64,000 nucleotides of DNA from Bordetella hinzii LMG 13501 (GTDB taxonomy: Bacteria; Pseudomonadota; Gammaproteobacteria; Burkholderiales; Burkholderiaceae_B), in NCBI RefSeq assembly GCF_001548475.1, contig NZ_LRUJ01000010.1, positions 62,001-126,000 on the forward strand. The letters are read 5' to 3'. Positions 8,072 to 17,434 of the stretch are shown here, piece after piece. The position numbers and the translations under genes were made by a program. The notes under the pieces are model-generated. The model did not search any database, was not told the origin of the DNA, and saw nothing but the letters and a program-made list of their open reading frames with translations. Numbering within the stretch: position 1 is the stretch's first letter; each line of letters starts with the position of its first letter.

Positions 8072-9241
8072 TCAGTTTTTCAACAGTTCTCGGGCAATGA
8101 TCAACTTCTGCACTTCCGTGGCGCCTTCGTAGATACGCAGCGCTCTGATTTCCCGATACAGCTTCTCGACCGGCTGGCCGCTCACCACGCCGGCGCCGCC
8201 GAACATCTGCAAGGCGCGGTCTATCACCTGTTGGGCGGATTCGGTGGCCGCCATCTTGGCCATGGCGGCCTCGCGCGTGCTGCGCTCGCGCTTCACGTCG
8301 CGCGTCCAGGCGGCGCGATAGGTCAGCAGCGCGGCGCTGTCGATCGCGCAGGCCATATCGCCCAGCGCGGCCTGCGTCAGCTGCAGATCAGCCAGCGTCT
8401 GGCCGAACATGCGGCGTGAACGCGCGCGCGCCAATCCCTCGTCCAGGGCGCGGCGGGCAAAACCCAGGGCGGCGGCCGCCACGGAGGCGCGGAAGATGTC
8501 CAGCGTCATCATGGCCAGCTTGAAGCCCTGCCCGGCCTCGCCCAGGCGCTGGCCGGCCGGAATACGGCATTGCTCGAAAGACAGCGTGGCCAGGGGATGG
8601 GGCGCCATCAGCGCGATGCGTTCGGAGACGCGCAAGCCCGGGGTATCCGCGTCGACCACGAAGGCGCTGATGCCGCGCGCGCCCGGCGCCTCGCCCGTGC
8701 GGGCGAAGACGCAATAGAAATCGGCGATGCCGCCGTTGGAGATCCACGTCTTGCTGCCGTCCAGCACATAGCTGTCGCCGTCCAGGCGGGCCGAACACTG
8801 CATGGCGGCCACATCGGAGCCGGCCTCGGGCTCGGAGAGCGCGAAGGCGGCGATGGCCTCGCCGCGCGCCACGCGCGGCAGATAGCGCGCGCGCAACGCG
8901 GGCGATCCCATGAGCGAGATTGCTCCGCTGCCCAGGCCCTGCATGGCCAGCGCGAAGTCGGCCAGCCCTTCATGGCGGGCCAGGGTTTCGCGCAGAATGC
9001 ACACGGCGCGCGAATCGACCTCGGCCAGCTTGCCGCCCCAGGCCCCGTCGGGCCCGGCCGGCACGCAATAGCGCAGCCAGCCGGCCTTGCCCAGCGCCGC
9101 CACCAGCTGGCGGCAGGCCGCGTCCGTGTCGTGATGGTCGATGCGGGGCAGCTCGCGCGCGCACCAGGCCTGGAGATCGCGGGCGAGCTCGCCGTGCCAG
9201 GGCTCGAAGAAGGGCCAATCCAGCCAGGTGGCGTCCTGCAT
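8072..9241 (-). CDS. Acyl-CoA dehydrogenase
   Basis: A 389-residue FAD-dependent acyl-CoA dehydrogenase. [11 protein letters not shown] and [10 protein letters not shown] flavin/substrate motifs lie in the middle domain, [12 protein letters not shown] and [19 protein letters not shown] in the C-terminal domain, and the catalytic base is E372 in IYEGATEVQ. It would oxidise an alicyclic or ring-opened acyl-CoA to the enoyl-CoA in lower anthranilate catabolism. It starts only 3 bases after the crotonase-fold gene stop, so it is co-transcribed with it. Confidence 0.93.
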   Translation of the reverse strand: MQDATWLDWPFFEPWHGELARDLQAWCARELPRIDHHDTDAACRQLVAALGKAGWLRYCVPAGPDGAWGGKLAEVDSRAVCILRETLARHEGLADFALAMQGLGSGAISLMGSPALRARYLPRVARGEAIAAFALSEPEAGSDVAAMQCSARLDGDSYVLDGSKTWISNGGIADFYCVFARTGEAPGARGISAFVVDADTPGLRVSERIALMAPHPLATLSFEQCRIPAGQRLGEAGQGFKLAMMTLDIFRASVAAAALGFARRALDEGLARARSRRMFGQTLADLQLTQAALGDMACAIDSAALLTYRAAWTRDVKRERSTREAAMAKMAATESAQQVIDRALQMFGGAGVVSGQPVEKLYREIRALRIYEGATEVQKLIIARELLKN

Positions 9242-9244
9242 GGC

Positions 9245-10096
9245 TCAATCCCCTTCGAACACCGGCTTGCGCTTGTCCACGAAGGCCTCGTAGGCGCGGC
9301 GGAAATCGCGCGTCTGCATACAGATGGCCTGCGCCTCGGCCTCGGCCTCGATGGCCTCGTCCAGGCCCATATTCCACTCCTGGTGCAGGAGTTTCTTGGT
9401 CATGCCATGCGCGAAGGTCGGACCGGCCGCCACCTGGGCGGCCAGCTGCGCGGCCGCGCCGGCCAGCTCGGCGGATTCGTGCAGGGCATTGAAAAACCCC
9501 CAGGCCAGGCCTTCCTCGGCGCTCATGGCGCGGCCGGTGTAGAGCAGCTCGGAGGCCCTGCCCTGGCCTATGGTGCGCGGCAGCAGCGTGCAGGCGCCCA
9601 TGTCGGCGCCGGCCAGCCCCACGCGGGTGAACAGAAAGGCCGTGCGCGCGGCCGGCGTGCCCAGGCGCATATCCGAGGCCAGGGCCATCATGGCCCCGGC
9701 GCCGGCGCACACGCCATCGACGGCCGCCACGATAGGCTGCGGGCAGGCGCGCATGGCCTTGACCAGATCGCCGGTCATGCGCGTGAAATCCAGCAGCTCG
9801 GGCATGCTCATGCGCGTGAGCGGCCCGATGATTTCGTGCACGTCGCCGCCCGAGCAGAAATTCCCGCCCGCGCCGGTGATCAGCACCACCTTGATGTCGG
9901 TGGCATACACCAGCCCGCGGAACAGATCGCGCAGCTCGGCATAGGAGTCGAAGGTCAGCGGGTTCTTGCGTTCGGGCCGGTTCAGCGTGATGGTGGCCAC
10001 CTTGCCATCGGCGCTGGTCTGCCACAGGAAATGCCGTGGCCGATAGCCGGCCCAGGGCTGTTTGTGATGCTTCATGCTGTGCGCTTCCTGACTCAT
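9245..10096 (-). CDS. Crotonase-fold (enoyl-CoA hydratase family) protein lacking hydratase glutamates
   Basis: A 283-residue protein with crotonase-fold landmarks: [12 protein letters not shown] (79-89) and [18 protein letters not shown] (127-144). By eye alignment to rat mitochondrial enoyl-CoA hydratase, the two catalytic glutamates (E144, E164) correspond to M136 and R158, so simple hydratase chemistry is doubtful. An aspartate, D165, lies in the nearby GLAGADMGA loop. Crotonase relatives also perform ring opening, isomerisation and thioester hydrolysis; a ring-cleaving hydrolase step is possible here. It lies 15 bases after the SDR gene. The start at 10096 is taken; an internal ATG at 10075 is possible. 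Confidence 0.88.
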   Translation of the reverse strand: MSQEAHSMKHHKQPWAGYRPRHFLWQTSADGKVATITLNRPERKNPLTFDSYAELRDLFRGLVYATDIKVVLITGAGGNFCSGGDVHEIIGPLTRMSMPELLDFTRMTGDLVKAMRACPQPIVAAVDGVCAGAGAMMALASDMRLGTPAARTAFLFTRVGLAGADMGACTLLPRTIGQGRASELLYTGRAMSAEEGLAWGFFNALHESAELAGAAAQLAAQVAAGPTFAHGMTKKLLHQEWNMGLDEAIEAEAEAQAICMQTRDFRRAYEAFVDKRKPVFEGD

Positions 10097-10111
10097 GCTG
10101 TCTCCTTTTGC

Positions 10112-10900
10112 TCAGGCGGCGGCTTCGCCGCCATCCACCGCGATGGCTTGTCCATTGACCGAGGCGCTGGCCGGCAAAGCCAGCCAGGCCACGGTATCGG
10201 CGACCTCGTCGGCCGACACCAGGCGGCCCTGGGGATTGCGTTCGGCCAGCCGCGCGCGGGCGGCGGCTTCGTCCATGCCGGTCTTCCTCATGATGTTGTC
10301 CACGGCCTCGCGCACGATGTCCGTCTCGGTATAGCCCGGGCACACGGCATTGACCGTGATGCCCTTGCGGGCCACTTCCTGCGCCAGCGCGCGGGTCAGA
10401 CCCACCACGCCGTGCTTGGCCGCGCAATAGGCCGAGACATAGGCATAGCCGACCAGGCCGGCGGTGCTGGCCACGTTGATGACGCGCCCCCAGCCGCCTT
10501 GCAGCATGTCGGGCAGCGCCGCCTGGGTGCAATGAAAGGTGCCGCTCAGGTTGACCTGCAGCATCTGCTCCCAGAGCTGCGCCGAGGTCCGGTCGAAGCG
10601 CTCGCTCAAGGCCTGCCCGGCGTTATTGACCAGGATCTGGATCGGGCCGCGCGCCGCGCGCGCGGCCTCGAAGGCGTCGGCCACTTCCCCGGGACGGGCG
10701 ACATCGGCCGCGGCCACGCTCACCGAGATGCCATCGCCGGCCAGGCCCAGGCGCGCCGCCTCCAGGGTCTGGATATTGCGCCCCAGCAGCGTCACGTCGG
10801 CGCCTCGGCCGGCCAGCGCGCGGGCGCAGGCCAGACCGATGCCGCGCGCCCCGCCGGTCACCAGGGCATGGCGGCCCCGCAGCTCAGGAAACGGCGTCAT
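10112..10900 (-). CDS. SDR-family 3-hydroxyacyl-CoA-type dehydrogenase
   Basis: A 262-residue classical short-chain dehydrogenase: nucleotide motif TGGARGIG (15-22), NNAG (92-95), and catalytic S145, Y158 and K162 in the YxxxK arrangement. It would oxidise or reduce a hydroxyl/keto group on the ring-derived CoA ester. The ATG at 10900 overlaps the stop of the monooxygenase/reductase as ATGA, so longer upstream frames are rejected. A specific substrate cannot be read from sequence. Confidence 0.9.
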   Translation of the reverse strand: MTPFPELRGRHALVTGGARGIGLACARALAGRGADVTLLGRNIQTLEAARLGLAGDGISVSVAAADVARPGEVADAFEAARAARGPIQILVNNAGQALSERFDRTSAQLWEQMLQVNLSGTFHCTQAALPDMLQGGWGRVINVASTAGLVGYAYVSAYCAAKHGVVGLTRALAQEVARKGITVNAVCPGYTETDIVREAVDNIMRKTGMDEAAARARLAERNPQGRLVSADEVADTVAWLALPASASVNGQAIAVDGGEAAA

Positions 10901-13248
10901 TTCACGTCCAGTTGCGCCATGCTGGCGGCGCGTTCGAAGTTGGTTTCCAGCTGGCGCTTGCCAGCCAGGTAGGGGTCCGGCCAGGCGATATCGCGATAGC
11001 CCACGCGGGCGGTCTCGCGCAGCGTCCAGGCCGCGTCGGCCAAGTGCGGGCGCGCCAGCGCGCACAGATCGGCCCGGCCCGAGGCGATGATGCCGTTGGC
11101 ATGATCGGCCTCGAAGATCGCGCCGACAGCGATGGTCGGGATCCCGGCCTCATTGCGCACCCGGTCAGCGAAGGGCGTCTGGTACATGCGTCCGTAGACC
11201 GGTTTCTGGTCGGGGCTGACCTGTCCGGAGGAACAATCGATCATGTCGGCCCCCGCCTCCTTGAAGCGGCGGGCGATCTCCACCGCCGCATCCGCGTCGA
11301 TGCCGCCCTCGACCCAGTCATGGGCCGAAATGCGCACTGACATGGGCTTGTCCTCCGGCCAGGCCTGGCGCACGGCGCGGAACACCTCCAGCGGATAGCG
11401 CAGGCGGTTCTCCAGGCTGCCGCCATAGTCATCGCCCCGTTGATTGGTGATAGGCGAGATAAAGCTGGACAGCAGATAGCCGTGGGCGCAATGCAGTTCC
11501 AGCCAGTCGAACCCGGCGGCCGCGGCGCGCGTCGCGGCCGCCGCGAACTCGTCCCGCACGCGGTCCATGTCGGCCCGCGTCATTTCGCGCGGCACCTGGG
11601 AAACCCCGGGCAGATAGGGCAGCGGCGAGGCCGACACCAGCGGCCAGTTGCCGGCCGGCAGCGGATGATCGATGCGTTGCCAGCCCAGCTGGGTCGAGCC
11701 CTTGCGTCCGGCATGGCCCAGCTGGATGCCGATGCGGGCCGGGCTGTTGGCATGCACGAAATCCACGATGCGCGCGAAGGCGCGGGTCTGCGCTTCGTTC
11801 CACAGGCCCGGGCAGCCCGGGGTGATGCGGGCATCCGGCGCGGGGCAGGTCATCTCGACCATGACCAGGCCGGCGCCGCCCATGGCGCGCGCGCCCAGGT
11901 GCACCAGATGGAAGTCGCCCGGCACCCCGTCCTCGCAGGAGTACATGGCCATGGGCGAGACCACGATGCGGTTGGGCAGGGTGACCGAGCGCGCCCGGTA
12001 GGGGGTGAGCATGGGCAGCGGCGGGCGCGCCCCGGCGCGCACCGGCAACCCGCCCTGCTCGGCCAGCCAGCGCTCATAGCCCTGCAGCCATTGCGGGTCG
12101 CGCAGGCGCAGGTTTTCGTGCGAAATGCGCTGCGAGCGCGTCAGCAGCGAATAGGCAAACTGCTCGGGCGGCAGGTCCGCGTAGCGCGCCACATTCTCGA
12201 ACCATTCGGTCGAATTGCGCGCCGCGTTCTGGATCTTGAGCACCTCGACGCTGCGCACGGCCTCGTATTGCTTGAGCGCGCCGGGCAGGTTGCCCGGCGA
12301 GGCGTCCATGCAGCGGGCCAGCTCGATGGCGTCTTCGAGCGCCAGCTTGGTGCCCGAACCGATGGAGAAGTGAGCCGTATGCGCCGCATCGCCCATCAAC
12401 ACCACGGGCACATCGCGCAGGCCGCGCGCGGTCTCCAGCGTGTTCCAGTGCACCCAGGTGTCGCAGATGACCCGCGGGAAGCGGATCCAGATGGCCGAGC
12501 CGCGCAGGTGCGCGGCGTTGCTCATCAAGGGATGGCCGTCCAGCCAGGGCGCGAACAGCTTCTCGCAATAGGCGATGCCCTCCTCCTGGCTCATGCGTTC
12601 GATGCCGGCGGCCTGCCAGGTTTCTTCGGGGGTTTCCACGATGAAAGTCGACAGCCCGTCCTCGAAGCGATAGGCATGGGCCTGGAACCAGCCGTGCTCG
12701 GTCTGGACGAAGGCAAAGGTGAAAGCGTCGAAGACCTTGCGGGTGCCCAGCCAGACAAAGCGGCAGCGCCGCTGGTCGATGTCGGGCCGGAAGGTGGCGG
12801 CGTAGCGCCCGCGCACCTGGCTGTTGATGCCGTCCGAGGCGATCACCAGGTCGGCATCGTACTGGCGCGCAATCTCCTGGTCGTCCTGCACGAAGGTCTC
12901 GAAGACCAGCTTCACGCCGACGTCCTCGCAGCGCGCCTGCAGGATATTGAGCAGGCGCTTGCGGCCGATGCCGATGAAGCCATGGCCGCCACTGCGCACG
13001 GTGCGGCCCTTGAAATGGATGTCGATGTCGTCCCAGTGGTTGAAGGCCTCGCCTATGGTGCGCGCCGACACCGGATCGGCCTGGCGCAGATTCTCCATCG
13101 TCGCGTCGGAAAACACCACGCCCCAGCCGAATGTGTCGTAGGGCCGGTTGCGCTCAACCACGGTGACGTCATTGTCCGGATTGCGCAGCTTCATCAGCAG
13201 GCCGAAATACAGGCCGGCGGGCCCGCCGCCGATGCACACGATCTTCAT
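10897..13248 (-). CDS. Probable 2-aminobenzoyl-CoA monooxygenase/reductase, fused flavoenzyme
   Basis: A 783-residue two-domain flavoprotein. Residues 1 to about 395 form an FAD aromatic hydroxylase ([10 protein letters not shown] at 7-16, [22 protein letters not shown] from 286). Residues about 412-783 form an old-yellow-enzyme domain ([23 protein letters not shown] near 509-517, [10 protein letters not shown] near 606-615). This fusion is known for 2-aminobenzoyl-CoA monooxygenase/reductase of Azoarcus evansii, which both hydroxylates and dearomatises its substrate, and for salicylyl-CoA 5-hydroxylase. The ligase, beta-oxidation-type genes and RidA gene favour the anthranilate role. The start at 13248 has AAGGAG upstream. 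First gene of the operon. Confidence 0.88.
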   Translation of the reverse strand: MKIVCIGGGPAGLYFGLLMKLRNPDNDVTVVERNRPYDTFGWGVVFSDATMENLRQADPVSARTIGEAFNHWDDIDIHFKGRTVRSGGHGFIGIGRKRLLNILQARCEDVGVKLVFETFVQDDQEIARQYDADLVIASDGINSQVRGRYAATFRPDIDQRRCRFVWLGTRKVFDAFTFAFVQTEHGWFQAHAYRFEDGLSTFIVETPEETWQAAGIERMSQEEGIAYCEKLFAPWLDGHPLMSNAAHLRGSAIWIRFPRVICDTWVHWNTLETARGLRDVPVVLMGDAAHTAHFSIGSGTKLALEDAIELARCMDASPGNLPGALKQYEAVRSVEVLKIQNAARNSTEWFENVARYADLPPEQFAYSLLTRSQRISHENLRLRDPQWLQGYERWLAEQGGLPVRAGARPPLPMLTPYRARSVTLPNRIVVSPMAMYSCEDGVPGDFHLVHLGARAMGGAGLVMVEMTCPAPDARITPGCPGLWNEAQTRAFARIVDFVHANSPARIGIQLGHAGRKGSTQLGWQRIDHPLPAGNWPLVSASPLPYLPGVSQVPREMTRADMDRVRDEFAAAATRAAAAGFDWLELHCAHGYLLSSFISPITNQRGDDYGGSLENRLRYPLEVFRAVRQAWPEDKPMSVRISAHDWVEGGIDADAAVEIARRFKEAGADMIDCSSGQVSPDQKPVYGRMYQTPFADRVRNEAGIPTIAVGAIFEADHANGIIASGRADLCALARPHLADAAWTLRETARVGYRDIAWPDPYLAGKRQLETNFERAASMAQLDVK

Positions 13249-13298
13249 TGCCTCTCGCTCCTTACGACCTGGCCTGCCGCAATAGACTTTAGACCTTG

Positions 13299-13318
13299 AT
13301 AGTTTAGGCTTGAAATAT
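13299..13318 (-). promoter_or_regulatory. Imperfect dyad operator in the 2-aminobenzoate operon promoter
   Basis: ATAGTTTAGGCTTGAAATAT lies 50 bases before the monooxygenase/reductase start. Its two halves match as an inverted repeat at 7 of 10 positions. A 17/20 identical copy lies in the liv/hydrolase divergent region at 22170-22189. On the minus strand it covers a plausible -10 (TAAACT) and spacer, suiting repression by a MarR-type dimer. Confidence 0.6.
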
Positions 13319-13345
13319 ATACCGCAAACGGCGGGCCGCGCCAAT

Positions 13346-13387
13346 GGGGAAACTCCCCGGGCGCAAAATTGGGGACGATCAGTCCCC
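13346..13387 (-). terminator. Two short hairpins at the end of siaD
   Basis: GGGGAC (13371-13376) pairs with GTCCCC (13382-13387), overlapping the siaD stop, and GGGGA/TCCCC (13346-13358) follows. They may end siaABCD transcription before the next promoter, but neither is followed by a clear T-run. Confidence 0.35.
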
Positions 13388-14191
13388 GGCAGCCTGCTGG
13401 CGGGGGACGCCGGGCAGCGCGACGCGGTCGCGGCCGTCGTGCTTGGCGAGGTAGAGCGCCTGATCGGCGCGGCTCAAGGTGTCAGACAGCGTCTCTCCCA
13501 CCAGGTGGTCGGCCATGCCCACGCTGACCGTCAGCCGCAGGGTTTCGCCGCCCACGGCGATGGACAGGGCGCGGACCGCGCCCACCACCCGGTCCATGGC
13601 CAGCTGGCCGGCGGCCAGATCGGTCTCGGGCAGCAGCAGCAGGAACTCCTCGCCGCCCCAGCGGCCGCAATGGTCGCTGGCGCGCATGCTCTGCTGCAAC
13701 ACCCCGGCCAGCTCCACCAGCACGCGGTCGCCCGCCTCGTGGCCATAGCGGTCGTTGACCGACTTGAAATGGTCCACGTCCAGCATGGCGACCAGGAAAG
13801 CCTTGCCGCTGGCATCCGAACGCTGGACCTCCAGGCGGATGATGTCCATGAGCGCGCGCCGATTGAGCAGGCCGGTCAAGGGATCGCGCCGCGAGGTTTC
13901 TTCCAGTGTGCGGTTGAGGTCCCGCATCATGCTCTGGTAGTGATCGGAGATGCGCGCGATACGCGCCAGCCGCTGCAGCTGCCGGTCGAAACGCTCGTAC
14001 AGGCCCTGCTCGCGCCGCAAGGCCATGGACTGATAGGCGTCGGAGATCTGCGTGATCCGCTCGATGCGGGCCATGTGCTCATTGGCCTGCAGCCAAAGCG
14101 TCTCCAGGGCTGCCCGCAGGGGATGGCCCTCATAGGCCGGGTCCGCCAACAAATCGGCAATACGCCGGTCCAGGTCGGACTTGGCGGCCAT
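13379..14191 (-). CDS. siaD: SiaD-type diguanylate cyclase
   Basis: A 270-residue cytosolic protein. Residues 1-100 are charged and helical; residues about 103-255 form a GGDEF domain with active-site GGEEF at 179-183 and an intact RxxD inhibitory site (R170-D173) exactly five residues before it, so it should make c-di-GMP and be product-inhibited. It is the fourth gene of a siaABCD-order operon; its ATG shares an A with the siaC stop (TAATG). In Pseudomonas, SiaC binding activates SiaD; the same is inferred here from gene order. Confidence 0.92.
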   Translation of the reverse strand: MAAKSDLDRRIADLLADPAYEGHPLRAALETLWLQANEHMARIERITQISDAYQSMALRREQGLYERFDRQLQRLARIARISDHYQSMMRDLNRTLEETSRRDPLTGLLNRRALMDIIRLEVQRSDASGKAFLVAMLDVDHFKSVNDRYGHEAGDRVLVELAGVLQQSMRASDHCGRWGGEEFLLLLPETDLAAGQLAMDRVVGAVRALSIAVGGETLRLTVSVGMADHLVGETLSDTLSRADQALYLAKHDGRDRVALPGVPRQQAAGD

Positions 14192-14571
14192 TACGTCCGC
14201 CCGACGACCGAGAAGGGGAAGGTGCAGTCTTCCTTGAACTCTTCGGCCAGCTCTCCCACCCGTTCGTTGCGCATATCGTAGTACCAGGTGACCGCCACGT
14301 CGCGGCCCTTCTGGTGGAAGGCTTCCAGGATGTCGAAGATGTCCATGATGGACTTAATGCTGCTGGTATTCAGGTACAGCAGTTCGAGCTCCAGGCGCAG
14401 GGGCTGGCTGCCGCCGGACAGGAAGTTCTCCACCCATTCGATCACAGGGCCGAACAGTTCGAAGGAGTTTTCCGGATAGGAGTCCCCGCCCATGAACAGC
14501 AGCCCCGCGCTGCTGTCCGTGCGGATGGCAGGCGTGGACTGCGTCCCGGCAATATTCAAATCACTACTCAT
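14191..14571 (-). CDS. siaC: SiaC-family regulatory phosphoprotein (DUF1987)
   Basis: A 126-residue protein with the SiaC/DUF1987 hallmarks GGDSYPENSFELF (28-40) and YLNTSSIKS (66-74). T69 occupies the position of the phosphorylated threonine of Pseudomonas SiaC. In that system the kinase SiaB phosphorylates SiaC and the phosphatase SiaA removes the phosphate; the unphosphorylated form activates SiaD. The start at 14571 (MSSDLN) is chosen over an upstream in-frame start because it gives the family length. It sits 40 bases after the siaB stop. Confidence 0.9.
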   Translation of the reverse strand: MSSDLNIAGTQSTPAIRTDSSAGLLFMGGDSYPENSFELFGPVIEWVENFLSGGSQPLRLELELLYLNTSSIKSIMDIFDILEAFHQKGRDVAVTWYYDMRNERVGELAEEFKEDCTFPFSVVGRT

Positions 14572-14611
14572 TGATCGCTCCAAAATTGCTTGCGAGGGCG
14601 CTTGCACGGGC

Positions 14612-15151
14612 TCAGATCTCCACGCTGAGGCTGAAGAAATCCCAGCCCGCCTGGGCGCTGGGGCTCAGGCTGGCCCGCAACGGCGCTCCGGCGCGCCGCG
14701 CGATGTCTATCAGCCCCAGGCCCGCGCCGCTGGCCGCGCCGGGATCGCGCGGCCTGTGCAGCTGCGTCTTGTAGGCCGCCTTCAGGGCGGCCTTGTCCAG
14801 CGTCGCCAGCTCGGAAATCCGCCGCACCAGCACCTGCCCGTCCTCGGATTTGACGAGATTGCCCGCCGACACCTCGTAGCGGTTCTCGCCGCCGCGGCCG
14901 ATGACCACCGTGGCGCGCGCCTCGGTCGACCCATGGGCCGCCGCATACTGGCGGATGTTCTGCACCATCTCGATATAGACCGAGAACACGTCCATGGCCT
15001 CCGCGGGCCGGGCGTGCTCGGCGTTCAGGTAGTTCTTGAGCGCATTGCCGATCTCTTCGATCAAGCTGCGGGAGATCGGGCCGTTGAAGCACAGGAGCAC
15101 CCGGTTCTTGTCGAACCGCTCACCCAGCGCGTAGAGATCGGCAGCGTTCAT
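14612..15151 (-). CDS. siaB: SiaB-family protein kinase
   Basis: A 179-residue protein with a histidine-kinase-like ATPase fold: an SVYIEMVQNIRQYA helix (about 57-70), where EMVQN resembles the N-box, and a C-terminal GAGLGLIDIARRAG loop resembling a G-box. SiaB kinases phosphorylate the SiaC partner on Ser/Thr, like anti-anti-sigma switch kinases. The ATG at 15151 lies 19 bases after the siaA stop. A longer frame through siaA sequence is not credible. Confidence 0.87.
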   Translation of the reverse strand: MNAADLYALGERFDKNRVLLCFNGPISRSLIEEIGNALKNYLNAEHARPAEAMDVFSVYIEMVQNIRQYAAAHGSTEARATVVIGRGGENRYEVSAGNLVKSEDGQVLVRRISELATLDKAALKAAYKTQLHRPRDPGAASGAGLGLIDIARRAGAPLRASLSPSAQAGWDFFSLSVEI

Positions 15152-15170
15152 GCAATACCCCAAGAAAAAT

Positions 15171-17159
15171 TCAATCGAAGCGGAAAGACAGCAAGGTGAT
15201 GTCGTCTCGCTGCGGCAGCTCGCCCTGGTATTCGGCCAGGGCCTGGGAAAACGCCTGGGCCTGCTCCTCCATGGAGCGCCGCGCATGGCGTTTGAGCATG
15301 GCCGCGAAACGGGTATTGCCAAAACCGAACCCGAACTCGCCGCCGGCCTGGTCCAGGAAACCATCGGTCACCAGGTAATACGTCCAGCCTGCCTGCAGCG
15401 GCAGCTCGATGTTCTCGTACTCGCCCATGCGCTTGTCGCCCAGGGCCCGGCGCCCGCCGTGCACCTCGCGCGCGTCTTCGCCATTGCTGGCATACAGGGA
15501 AATCTTCGCGCCGGAATAAACGAGCCGGCGCTTCTCGCGGTCAATATATACCAGGCCGGCGTCCGTGTTCGTCGCCAGGGCGCGCGGCAGCTGCGCATCG
15601 GCCAGCATCGCGCGGATGGCGCTGTCAGTGCGCCTGAGGATGCCGGCCGGGTCGCGCGGGCCGATTTCGGTCATGGCCAGGTCGATGGCCGCGCGCGCCA
15701 GCATGGTCATCAGCGCGCCCGGCACGCCATGGCCGGCGCAGTCCATGATGCCCAGCAGGCAATTCGCGCCGTCGGAGCGGAACACATAGAAGTCGCCCCC
15801 GACCACATCGCGCGGCTTCCAGAGCACGAAATGGTGCGCCCCCAGCGACTGGGTCATCTGGCGATCCGGCAGGATGGCGCGCTGGATCAGGCTGGCATAA
15901 TCGATCGAATCGTCGATTTTCTTGCGGGCCGCGGCCATGGCGCGGTTGGCGGACTCCAATTCGGAGGTGCGCTCGCGCACCTTGCTCTCCAGTTCGGCGG
16001 TGTGCTTGCGGACCTTGTCGGCCATCACGCCGAAGGCGCGGCTCAGGTCGCCGATTTCATCCTGCCCGCCCGGCGGCAGGCGCACATCGTAGCTGCCATC
16101 GGCGATGGCGCGGGCCGATTGCTGCAGGCGGTGCAGCGGACGCAGCATCAGGCGCTCGATGGCAAAGCCGAAACACAGCACCAGGGCGACGAACAGCAGC
16201 ACCAGGCCGATGGCGCCCGGCCACAGCCAGCCCGGATCCACCACCCGGGCCGCGCCGAAATCGACCAGCGTCACCACATGCCAGCGCAGCTCGGGCATAT
16301 AGGCCACGGCCACCAGCTGGCGGGCGCCGTCCACCATGGCCCAGGTCATGGCCACGGCGCTGGCGTCTTCCCGGGCCTGACGCATCGCCGCCTCGAGATT
16401 GCCGCGGCTGTCGCCGGCGTCCAGGAGACTGAACACCAGGCCGCGCTCCTTGGCCTGCCCCTGGGCGCCGGAGTTGTAGGCGATGCGCGTGGCGTCTTTA
16501 TAGGCCTGGATGGCGCCCTGCTCGTCGACAATGACCGGCGTGACGCCCGCCCGGCCGCTGTCGACGAACTCGCGCAGGAATCCCCCCACGTCCAGGCCGG
16601 TGCCGCTCAGGCCCAGCACTTGGTCGCCGTCGCGGATCTGCACATTGATCCAGACCTTGGTCGCCTTGAGCTTGATATCCGGATTGACATTGATGTTGTA
16701 GCGCTCGGGCGATTTGAGCGAGGCATAGAACCAGCCGTCCTCGGCGTCGTCCCGGCTCAGGGTGTAGCGCGGCTTGCCAGGGTGCTCGGCGGTGTCGCTG
16801 AAGTAATAGTTGCCGCTGGCCGCGCTGGCGATGAAATAGACATGGCCCATGAAATCGCGCCGATAGCCTTCGGCCTCGCGGAAGAAGAGCTCACGCGCGT
16901 CGGGGTCGTTTTCATGGCGCAGCCAGCGCCGCGTCACCTCGCTGTTGGCCAGGCGGATGGACAGCGCCATCTCGCGCGAGACCGGCGCCAGGATGCGCTG
17001 GCGGCTGAGCTGCGTGAAATTCTCCGCGAACGCGCGGCCGAAATGGTCTCGCACACCATCAAACACCAACCACGCAATCAAGATCGCCGGCGCCAGCATG
17101 ACGATGCATGCCAACAGCAGCGCCATGAAGGACTTCTTGCGCAAACCCCACTTCGCCAT
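15171..17159 (-). CDS. siaA: SiaA-type membrane PP2C-like phosphatase
   Basis: A 662-residue inner-membrane receptor phosphatase. A first transmembrane helix (about residues 12-34) is followed by a periplasmic Cache-like sensor region to about 280, a second helix (LVLLFVALVLCFGFAI), a HAMP segment (LMLRPLHRLQQSARAIADGSYDV), a coiled coil, and a SpoIIE/PP2C domain with GGDFYVF, DCAGHGVPGALMTM and a late VTDGFLD motif. It would dephosphorylate SiaC in response to an external signal and so raise c-di-GMP. The start at 17159 has GGGGAGAAGG directly upstream. First gene of the siaABCD order. Confidence 0.92.
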   Translation of the reverse strand: MAKWGLRKKSFMALLLACIVMLAPAILIAWLVFDGVRDHFGRAFAENFTQLSRQRILAPVSREMALSIRLANSEVTRRWLRHENDPDARELFFREAEGYRRDFMGHVYFIASAASGNYYFSDTAEHPGKPRYTLSRDDAEDGWFYASLKSPERYNINVNPDIKLKATKVWINVQIRDGDQVLGLSGTGLDVGGFLREFVDSGRAGVTPVIVDEQGAIQAYKDATRIAYNSGAQGQAKERGLVFSLLDAGDSRGNLEAAMRQAREDASAVAMTWAMVDGARQLVAVAYMPELRWHVVTLVDFGAARVVDPGWLWPGAIGLVLLFVALVLCFGFAIERLMLRPLHRLQQSARAIADGSYDVRLPPGGQDEIGDLSRAFGVMADKVRKHTAELESKVRERTSELESANRAMAAARKKIDDSIDYASLIQRAILPDRQMTQSLGAHHFVLWKPRDVVGGDFYVFRSDGANCLLGIMDCAGHGVPGALMTMLARAAIDLAMTEIGPRDPAGILRRTDSAIRAMLADAQLPRALATNTDAGLVYIDREKRRLVYSGAKISLYASNGEDAREVHGGRRALGDKRMGEYENIELPLQAGWTYYLVTDGFLDQAGGEFGFGFGNTRFAAMLKRHARRSMEEQAQAFSQALAEYQGELPQRDDITLLSFRFD

Positions 17160-17364
17160 ACCTTCTCCCCAGCGGCCGGAACATCTTGCCACGACGGGGA
17201 CCGCCGGCCGGGCCTGCCTGACTCCCCACTCTTGTTTCGCGATTGCGCTTGTGCCGCGTCGCGAAAGGCGCCGCTAGTGTAGATGCCAGCAAGGGGGTTG
17301 GAAACATCCGCACACGCCCGGCTTCTACTATGTCAACTTGTTGCGCAAGAAGGCGTTAGCGTCT

Positions 17365-17386
17365 GATATTTATTGCCGTAAATATC
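17365..17386. promoter_or_regulatory. 8-bp-arm palindrome upstream of siaA
   Basis: GATATTTA (17365-17372) and TAAATATC (17379-17386) form a perfect dyad with a 6-base spacer. It lies in the 275-base gap between livF and siaA, about 205 bases before the siaA start. The rest of that gap shows no gene. Candidate operator or binding site; the factor is unknown. Confidence 0.4.
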
Positions 17387-17434
17387 GAAAAATTCCGATC
17401 TGTCGCGCCTGCCGGCGGCGGCGCCCCCAAAGGA

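Noticed and set aside
17331-17336. TTGACA on the minus strand as a -35 box for siaA
   Set aside because: No acceptable -10 sequence lies at 16-18 bases spacing; the region is GC-rich there.
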